A stretch of DNA of 20,293 nt from CAZCQP01 sp964500895 (GTDB taxonomy: Bacteria; Bacillota; Clostridia; Lachnospirales; JAISER01), in the NCBI GenBank assembly GCA_964500895.1, contig CAZCQP010000046.1:1-20293 (forward strand). The letters run 5' to 3'. Below the pieces are notes generated by a model. It saw nothing but the letters and a program-made list of their open reading frames with translations. It was not told the origin of the DNA and made no database searches. Each line of letters begins with the position of its first letter. The stretch's first letter is position 1. Positions 16,001-20,293 of this stretch are shown here, one piece after another. The position numbers and the translations under genes were made by a program.

Positions 16001-18586
16001 CTGCTTCTCCGACAGCAAGTTGATGGCCTTGTTAATGGCCGTCGCCACCCGGGGGTTGGTGTGTTGGTCGTTGGCCAAGGCAGCAATGGCCATGGCCGTC
16101 AGTTCTGCTTGGGAAGCATTACCCTTGGCTAACGCCCAGCCACCGTCGCTGTTTTGGGCCGAAAGCAAATAATCTAAAATGGCTTCTCTTGTCCATTTGG
16201 CCTTGTCCGGCAAAGTGTATGCCCCGCAGTTGTAGGCCGTTAAAGCATAAATATACATGTTCGTGGTGCCCAAAGAATCTTCCTTATAGTTTGCAAGGCG
16301 TTCAATCAGGTTCACTTGCCCACCGTTGCCGTCTGGGGCACGGGTAGCATCAAAGCCCAAAGCGGTTAGGGCAATGATGTGGCGTTCCAAGTCTGTGATG
16401 CTGTTTGGGTTTTGAAGCACTTCCTTCACGCTAATCGCCGCAAAATCCGATGGGTTTTGCACCCGTTCTTTCTGGCCGTAAACCTGTAAACCAAAGGCTT
16501 CCCAGCTTCCTAAATAGCTGCCGTTTCTGTTGGGCACGGCTGCATACATGTCTGAAATGTCTGCCAAAGTTTTCCGAATAAGCCCCGTCAGTTCGTTGGG
16601 GGGTAAAGGTTGCACAGGTACAAGCCCTTTCATGGCTTGTTCCAGTGCTGCCAAAGCGGCATCCACTCCTTGTTGGGTGGCGTTCGTGTTTTTGGCCACC
16701 TTCTGTGCATCAGACAATGCATCGGAAAACGCCCTCCAGCTGGCTTCTGTGTAACCGGTGGCAAACAGCGCCTTCCCTGCTTCAATGGCAGCGTTTAAAG
16801 CAGTCTTGTCTGCTTCCACCACATCGTTATCGGAAACGGTCACTTTGCAGTAGGGGCGGGAAATGTCTATAAAAGTGCCATCTGGGCTCATCCGCCGGGC
16901 AGATACCAGATATACACCATTTTCACTGAAAGAAAAAGTTGCGTTTCCCTTTTCATCGGTAACATAGTTGGTGGGGGTGTTGGCGCTGGTTCCGCCGTGT
17001 TCACTTACCAACAAGGTGGCCCCTTCAATGGGTACAGTGGAATCTCCATCGATGCCTTTTAAGGATAGGGTGATGGCTTCGTTTTGCTTCACAGACACTT
17101 CCTGTTTGTCAAAAAACACCCCTTTGCCCGTCCAGTCCATGAAATAGAACACCAGGTCGTCTCCGTCTGAAGGCTTGTAGCCATCCATGCCCACCCAAAG
17201 CCTATCATCGTTGACCATATACAGCCATGTAAGATTACCGCTGGTTTCTGAGCCCACAAGCTTGGTTAAATAGTAGCCGAAGCTAGAGCCGTTAACTGTC
17301 ATCACATTTTTATCCTTGGGGTCGAGGCCTGCATCCAACATCGCCTGAATTAAGGCATGGAAAGCCACTGTTTCCGGTTTCTGCTGTATAATGCCGTAGG
17401 GGGTTAAGTCGAAGTAATCCAACGTTACAGCGGTTTTGGGCAGTTTGGTAATGTTGTTGCCCTCTATACGCACAGTGACCTCTATGCTGGAGGGGGTGGT
17501 ACCGCCCTCTGCTACAATTACTTTGCAGTACGGCCGGGACAAATCAATCACATTGGGGTTATATTCGCTTATTCTCACGGCGGATACCAAATATGTACCC
17601 GGGGTGTCAAAGGTGATGGAGGCCTTGCCTTCTGCATCGGTCATGATGCCGGTTGGTGTCTCTGCGCTTTGGGCGCCGTCTTCGCTCACCAGCAGTTCAG
17701 CCCCCTGGATGGCTTCCTCTCCTTTGGGCTGGCCAAACATGGCGTAGTAAATGTTTTCCCCGGTTAAAGTAAGGGGCACAGGCTGGCCGGTGGTGGTGGT
17801 CACTTCCGTTTGGTTAAACCAGCTATAATTGCCGTATACCCAATTTGCGTAAAAGATGGTTACCTTGTCCCCTGGTTTCAAAGGGTAATCCCCCATGCCC
17901 AAGTTTTCCGGCAAACCGTCATTCACAGCGTACATCCAGTAGGGCCCTTCGCTGGTGTTGGTAAGCCCCAGCATACTGGTAATTAATCCGCTGCTGGTTA
18001 AATCCAGCACGTCTGGGTCCCTGCTGTTCAACCCTGCCTCATCCAGCCCTTGAATAAGGGCATGAAGGGGGGTATTGGTGATGTCATCGTTTAAGCCATA
18101 GTCCCCTGGGTCAATGGGGTTGGCCAGTGTAAGCGCCGTTTCCGGCAAAAGGGTTACGTCTTCCCCTTCCACCCGCAGGGTTATGCTTATAGGGTCTGAT
18201 GTGGGCAGCAGCGCCAGAAGCGCTGCCCCGTACAGTGCATCCAACGTGATGTCTTCGCTGTTTTCCGGGTTGGGGTACAAGAAGTCCTCATCCGGGGTTT
18301 CTTCCGGGTTTTCGGTTTCGTCTTTCGGGGCTTCCGTTGCGTCTTCCGGGGTTTCAGGGGTTTCAGGTGTTTCGGGTGTTTCCTCTGGGTTTTCCCCTTC
18401 TTGGTCGCCTGCTGTCACTTCTTGGCCATCTTCTGCTGTGTCTGAACCGGGAGGCGAGGCTTCCTCCTCTATCCTCGCTTCTTGTTCCCAGCCTTGTGCG
18501 TACACAGGGGGCGGGGACACAGACAGCAACATGGCCATGGCCAAAGCAGCCGCCATGGCTTTCTTTAACCCTGTTCTTCGTTTCAT
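13034..18586 (-). CDS. Giant SLH-anchored surface protein with intrinsic-factor-like toroid and DUF4430 modules
   Basis: 1850 residues. Signal peptide 1-30 (cleavage after VYA); acidic Glu/Thr/Pro linker to about 105. DUF4430 no. 1 about 132-250 and no. 2 about 368-480, each followed by an Ig/Cna-like beta domain ending in RPYCKV. FIVAR-like helical segment about 590-654. Alpha/alpha-toroid no. 1 about 664-950 (prenyltransferase-like repeats, e.g. SAQNSDGGW). DUF4430 no. 3 about 960-1049, a beta domain about 1060-1219, DUF4430 no. 4 about 1230-1333 (SGWMYRVNGV). Toroid no. 2 about 1367-1638 (VQNTDGGF). Three SLH motifs about 1675-1850 (VTRAEF, ITRQDM, TTREMA) bind secondary wall polymer. Toroid plus DUF4430 mirrors the alpha/beta domains of intrinsic factor and transcobalamin. 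It is first gene behind a cobalamin riboswitch. RBS AAGGAGAG lies six bases before ATG. Corrinoid capture is the likely role, inferred. Confidence 0.9.
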   Translation of the reverse strand: MKRRTGLKKAMAAALAMAMLLSVSPPPVYAQGWEQEARIEEEASPPGSDTAEDGQEVTAGDQEGENPEETPETPETPETPEDATEAPKDETENPEETPDEDFLYPNPENSEDITLDALYGAALLALLPTSDPISITLRVEGEDVTLLPETALTLANPIDPGDYGLNDDITNTPLHALIQGLDEAGLNSRDPDVLDLTSSGLITSMLGLTNTSEGPYWMYAVNDGLPENLGMGDYPLKPGDKVTIFYANWVYGNYSWFNQTEVTTTTGQPVPLTLTGENIYYAMFGQPKGEEAIQGAELLVSEDGAQSAETPTGIMTDAEGKASITFDTPGTYLVSAVRISEYNPNVIDLSRPYCKVIVAEGGTTPSSIEVTVRIEGNNITKLPKTAVTLDYFDLTPYGIIQQKPETVAFHALIQAMLDAGLDPKDKNVMTVNGSSFGYYLTKLVGSETSGNLTWLYMVNDDRLWVGMDGYKPSDGDDLVFYFMDWTGKGVFFDKQEVSVKQNEAITLSLKGIDGDSTVPIEGATLLVSEHGGTSANTPTNYVTDEKGNATFSFSENGVYLVSARRMSPDGTFIDISRPYCKVTVSDNDVVEADKTALNAAIEAGKALFATGYTEASWRAFSDALSDAQKVAKNTNATQQGVDAALAALEQAMKGLVPVQPLPPNELTGLIRKTLADISDMYAAVPNRNGSYLGSWEAFGLQVYGQKERVQNPSDFAAISVKEVLQNPNSITDLERHIIALTALGFDATRAPDGNGGQVNLIERLANYKEDSLGTTNMYIYALTAYNCGAYTLPDKAKWTREAILDYLLSAQNSDGGWALAKGNASQAELTAMAIAALANDQHTNPRVATAINKAINLLSEKQQANGGFGDNCEYSAQVLVALCSQGIDPMSDPRFVKGTQNVVTNLLAYRTSDNLFKHVMDGKVNEKATEQAFYALAAYDRLMKNGGNPVNIYAFGNSTDGMQVSLRLEAEDKVFINGRYTMAQEKATVLDAVQTALLLEGRDFTADSKTLLTVEGVDKGKGFHFTVNGMLYDNKEMADYVLSHQDKVVVYQGDKSIFPIGIEEVDVTFDANIAKPMVQVTVGEALPKVSVAHQNMTLEIQADTEITSAPQGFTGEMLVPKILQAQLPDGVTATTALKVGSDLGTITFSQPVRLFIPDKKATNVGFVNDKGGFSSITTQLSADTFVAAKNALKDGVQEAMIKTKDGIAVYTLHFTIFAAYTSGGSGNVPGQGEEVTISVKDPNPNGTPHVYLPRQSYPYTQGMTVYELLLQTGLSVETKTGGYISGIEGLREFDEGPLSGWMYRVNGVFTEAAVTTVQLYPGDVVEFLYTRNLGEDVRGTSNAIPTTANSNSITLENSRLTTIPQPKVALTTVSAALDKGLAFVNKKEELSDWDALCLVLAGNPMPEAKLKELRGRIKENGGNFRVPTDLARTVLLLQVAGIDVTSFENVNLLEKVYQFDNLGKQGTNGYIFALIVMTNAGEIPADAKNTVESAINAILEVQNTDGGFPLAKGSRSNPDITAMALQGLAPYTDRKDVTSAIDRALGYFQNIQQADGRFDNGEGAVSSETMAQLIIALTSLNINPDHEVLTKEGVYLLERMLEYQSSDGGFAHILGKGNDEIATEHGMLALIAYTRLFEGKTPVYQTTATPIKVQPEAPGVEEEPLAAEATPKQLPKDMNAVSAWAKPYVEQAYGLGFVTGDEQGNFNPLKPVTRAEFVTMFLNAIGESPSTTYAGMFKDVEAGAWYAGYVEKAVAVGMVSANGVGDGLFAPNAPITRQDMAVIIANYFGWQGAELQTTDAQEAADYAKNSIAAVMEKGVMNGMGDNAFAPRAHTTREMAATVLLNMHSYK

Positions 18587-18619
18587 CCCAATCTCTCCTT
18601 TGTTTTGGCGGGGAATACA

Positions 18620-18650
18620 ATAAAAAAACCGCCCAATAGACTAGGCGGTT
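18620..18650 (-). terminator. Riboswitch-controlled intrinsic terminator
   Basis: On the minus strand AACCGCC (18650-18644) pairs with GGCGGTT (18633-18627), followed by a T tract (18628-18622 on the complement). It lies between the cobalamin riboswitch and the SLH gene, about 35 bases before the start codon, so it is the likely expression platform: B12-bound leader terminates. The loop-13 GGTGG of the riboswitch could pair with CCGCC of this stem as an antiterminator, a five-pair guess. Confidence 0.88.
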
Positions 18651-18748
18651 GATTTAGTGTGCAGATGCTGCAACATGCTTGTTTCGTGCAACTGTTGTCA
18701 GCAAACCCTTAACGGATAATCGTGTTTAAGACTTACCCGTGTAACTTA

Positions 18749-18945
18749 ATTCTCCCACCGAGAATAGATTACCAGAAAAAGGCAGGTTTACTGACTTAGA
18801 TTCATCCTTACTCCAAACCTTCCCGGAGAAACACCAGTGGTTGTTGCTTTTGGAGCTCGTCATCCTTACAGCAGCGGGGGCTGTTGCGGTTTTGCACCGC
18901 ATTCCCTATTATCCGGCAGAAAACTTACCGGCACCTTTATCTTGT
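18749..18945 (-). ncRNA. Cobalamin riboswitch (AdoCbl-type)
   Basis: Read on the minus strand, the conserved elements occur in order: GGTGCC (18935-18930), AATAGGGAA and GGTGCAAAACCGC, then AGCCCCCGCTGCTGTAAGG (18882-18864), a CCACTGG loop (18840-18834), CCGGGAAGG, and the B12-box-like AAGTCAGTAAACCTGCC ending at 18781. A hairpin ATTCTC-GGTGG-GAGAAT (18765-18749) follows. Its loop can kiss CCAC of the CCACTGG loop, the L5-L13 contact of cobalamin riboswitches. A terminator lies downstream. This is a confident family call and predicts repression of the whole five-gene operon when B12 is sufficient. Cobalamin form selectivity (adenosyl versus methyl/hydroxy) is inferred from the long peripheral architecture. 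Confidence 0.96.
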
Positions 18946-18960
18946 TATTCAGTTAACACC

Positions 18961-18989
18961 GTTATAGCACGTTTTGAATCGGCTGTCAA
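18961..18989 (-). promoter_or_regulatory. Consensus promoter of the riboswitch operon
   Basis: Minus strand: perfect TTGACA (18989-18984), 17-base spacer, TATAAC (18966-18961). Transcription should start near 18954, giving a leader of about 368 bases. The -35 hexamer contains the stop codon of the upstream XRE gene. Confidence 0.88.
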
Positions 18990-19225
18990 TGGCTTTGTTC
19001 ATTATTTTTTTCGGGGGTTGTTTCCCGGCGAAATTCCAGCAAATCTCCGGGCTGGCAGTCCAGCACATCACAAATGGCTTCCAGGGTGGAAAAGCGGATG
19101 GCGCTGATTTTGCCGGTCTTTATGTTGGATAAATTTACGTTGGCAATGCCCACTTTTTCCGCCAGTTCATTTAAAGAAATTTTTCGGTCTGCCATCATCC
19201 GGTCTAACCTTAATATAATAGCCAT
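18986..19225 (-). CDS. Small XRE family regulator paired with DUF2975 protein
   Basis: A 79-residue, single-domain helix-turn-helix protein (ISLNELAEKVGIANVNLSNIKTGK and STLEAICDVLDCQPGDLLEF), the YozG-like type of compact Cro/CI regulators. It lies 15 bases after the DUF2975 gene with an AAAGGTGAG ribosome site, so they form one operon. XRE proteins of this type are very often found next to DUF2975 membrane proteins and presumably regulate that operon. Its stop codon lies inside the -35 box of the cobalamin operon; I see no terminator between, so some read-through into the riboswitch leader is possible. Confidence 0.9.
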   Translation of the reverse strand: MAIILRLDRMMADRKISLNELAEKVGIANVNLSNIKTGKISAIRFSTLEAICDVLDCQPGDLLEFRRETTPEKNNEQSH

Positions 19226-19240
19226 ATGCTCACCTTTTTC

Positions 19241-19858
19241 CTATAATGTTTCATCCGATTGTTTTTGCAGCTGGGCACCGTATTCAAACACCATGGCCAG
19301 CAGCAGCACCACAAAACCCACCAGAACCAACGTCATGTCAATGTTGGCAGACAGGTTCACCCCCAGCCCCTGCACGAAAGGGGATGCAGCAATGGCATTG
19401 CTTACCCCCATATACTGGATGATGAAAAAGGTGGCCATGGAAGAAATGGTTTCCGGCACAATGGCAAAAGCAAAAATAATGTAGGCCATCATGCGGATGT
19501 GTTTGGGCATTTGGTCTGAAAAAGGGCGGCCTTCCTTCATGTCTAATAAAATTTTCCGAAGCTGCCGAATCACCAGTAACGTAAGCCCCGTGGTCACCAG
19601 CACTAACAAAATAAGGCTATAGGCCAGGGCTTTAAAATGCACGCCGGTTAAAATGCTTGGGTTTAAGCTTAAAGAAAGCTCCCCTACGTTAAGGTTAAAG
19701 GTGCTCAATGTGTGCACCATATTGTCTATAAAGCTACTGGGAATGAAGAAAACTGTAACGGCACCCAGAACCGTAGCCCCCATGGCCACCACCAGCAGCC
19801 ACCACAAAATAAGCAGCACAACATCAATGCCTTTGGCAAACTTAATGATTTTTTCCAT
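19241..19858 (-). CDS. DUF2975 family membrane protein
   Basis: A 205-residue protein with four hydrophobic segments (about 10-38, 75-98, 122-148, 172-193) and a short basic loop before the third (RQLRKILLDMKEGRPFSDQMPKHIR split around residue 110), the DUF2975 pattern. It has a predicted extracytoplasmic region between helices 1 and 2 (about 40-70). Function of the family is unknown. The first gene of a two-gene operon with the XRE regulator. The start follows AAGGAG and AAAGGAA purine stretches. Confidence 0.88.
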   Translation of the reverse strand: MEKIIKFAKGIDVVLLILWWLLVVAMGATVLGAVTVFFIPSSFIDNMVHTLSTFNLNVGELSLSLNPSILTGVHFKALAYSLILLVLVTTGLTLLVIRQLRKILLDMKEGRPFSDQMPKHIRMMAYIIFAFAIVPETISSMATFFIIQYMGVSNAIAASPFVQGLGVNLSANIDMTLVLVGFVVLLLAMVFEYGAQLQKQSDETL

Positions 19859-19889
19859 TTCCTTTCACGCTCCTTTATTATTTGCATTG

Positions 19890-19966
19890 AGTTTAGCATA
19901 ACCAGTTCATGTTTGTCAATATTAATTTAACGATAAACATTAATTTATTAATACTATATATTAATT
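19890..19966 (-). promoter_or_regulatory. Promoter and AT-rich repeat region of the DUF2975-XRE operon
   Basis: Minus strand: TTGACA (19919-19914), 18-base spacer, TAAACT (19895-19890) with an extended TG one base before it. Directly upstream is a very AT-rich block with ATTAAT at 19921, 19939, 19947 and 19960, two of them as ATTAATTTA 18 bases apart. This could be an UP-element-like region or binding sites for the XRE protein; neither is proven. The rest of 19967-20010 shows nothing I can assign. Confidence 0.6.
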
Positions 19967-20014
19967 CTATTTGCAAGCATCCTGTTGTAGTTTGGCCCGT
20001 GGCATAGAAAGTTA

Positions 20015-20044
20015 TTGAAACCACACCTTGTGGTGTGGTATACT
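20015..20044 (+). promoter_or_regulatory. Promoter with a palindromic operator filling its spacer
   Basis: TTGAAA (20015-20020), 18-base spacer, TATACT (20039-20044). The spacer is a perfect inverted repeat, CCACACC-TTGT-GGTGTGG (20021-20038), extended by one A/T pair to eight-base arms. There is no T tract, so it is not a terminator. It is a strong candidate site for a repressor or a MerR-like regulator. Confidence 0.7.
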
Positions 20045-20083
20045 TTATTTAACCATTTAAAAGCATACAAGAAGGAGGGCACC

Positions 20084-20287
20084 ATGAAAATCATTTTTTG
20101 GCCGTTTCAAGCTTTATGGGCGCTGATAGGCTTCTGCTTGAAGCTCACCGGGCGGCTTTTGGCTGCTGTGCTGGGGCTAGTGCTGATGATTGCAGGCATT
20201 TTGTTAACCATGACGGTGGTTGGCATTTTTGCAGGCATCCCTCTCATGATTTTTGGCTTTATGCTTACCCTACGGGCATTTTTTTAA
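20084..20287 (+). CDS. Small hydrophobic membrane protein (67 residues)
   Basis: Almost entirely hydrophobic with two or three predicted membrane segments (about 5-20, 24-48, 50-66), a basic N-terminus (MKII) and no charged residues after Arg24 except Arg64. The family is not recognised; it resembles the many short membrane proteins annotated as hypothetical in clostridia. ATG 20084 is preceded by GAAGGAGGG at optimal distance; an in-frame TTG at 20015 is inside the promoter and rejected. It has its own promoter with a palindromic spacer, suggesting regulated expression. Ends ten bases before the window end, so downstream partners are unseen. Confidence 0.8.
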   Translation: MKIIFWPFQALWALIGFCLKLTGRLLAAVLGLVLMIAGILLTMTVVGIFAGIPLMIFGFMLTLRAFF

Positions 20288-20293
20288 AGCCTT

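Noticed and set aside
13400..16600. Prenyltransferase/squalene cyclase enzyme activity for the toroid domains
   Set aside because: The domains are secreted, fused to DUF4430 and SLH, lack a visible DxDD catalytic motif, and sit behind a B12 riboswitch; a binding role fits better.
20020..20039. Inverted repeat as a terminator
   Set aside because: No T tract follows on either strand, and it lies precisely between -35 and -10 hexamers.

Overview
The window looks like a chromosomal stretch of an anaerobic, moderate-GC member of the Bacillota, most likely Clostridia. The grounds are strong AGGAGG-type ribosome binding sites, consensus TTGACA/TATAAT promoters, an SLH-anchored surface protein, a class-II-type (shared-module) ECF transporter and a desulfoferrodoxin-like protein. 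I see no rRNA, tRNA, transposase, phage gene or CRISPR array. No species call is made.

Left part (1-7265, all + strand): a drug-efflux and ribosome-protection neighbourhood. A MarR regulator is translationally coupled to two half-size ABC exporters that together show the asymmetric motif pattern of a heterodimeric multidrug exporter. A perfect intrinsic terminator closes this operon. Next come a 79-residue protein of unknown function and an Lsa-type ABC-F ribosome-protection gene. The ABC-F gene has a consensus promoter, a six-codon leader ORF and competing hairpins in its leader, which suggests antibiotic-responsive attenuation. It is followed by a regulator that fuses an XRE DNA-binding domain to a desulfoferrodoxin/superoxide-reductase-like domain.

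Middle (7275-9141): a [4Fe-4S] protein and a Crp/Fnr regulator are transcribed divergently from overlapping -10 boxes. A VOC/PhnB-like protein sits downstream of the regulator.

Right-centre (9138-18990, - strand): the most interesting part. A consensus promoter drives a roughly 370-nt leader holding a clear cobalamin riboswitch and an intrinsic terminator. Five genes follow: a 1850-residue surface protein (four DUF4430 domains, two alpha/alpha-toroid domains, FIVAR-like segment, three SLH motifs), a DUF4430 lipoprotein, and an ECF transporter (T, a fused A-A' ATPase, S). Toroid plus DUF4430 is the architecture of animal intrinsic factor/transcobalamin. With the B12 riboswitch and the ECF uptake genes, the parsimonious reading is a wall-anchored corrinoid capture and import system: the SLH protein binds at the surface, the lipoprotein relays, and ECF imports. 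Ligand binding itself is inferred.

Right end (18986-20287): a DUF2975 membrane protein with its small XRE regulator (- strand), then a 67-residue hydrophobic protein (+ strand) whose promoter spacer is a perfect inverted repeat.
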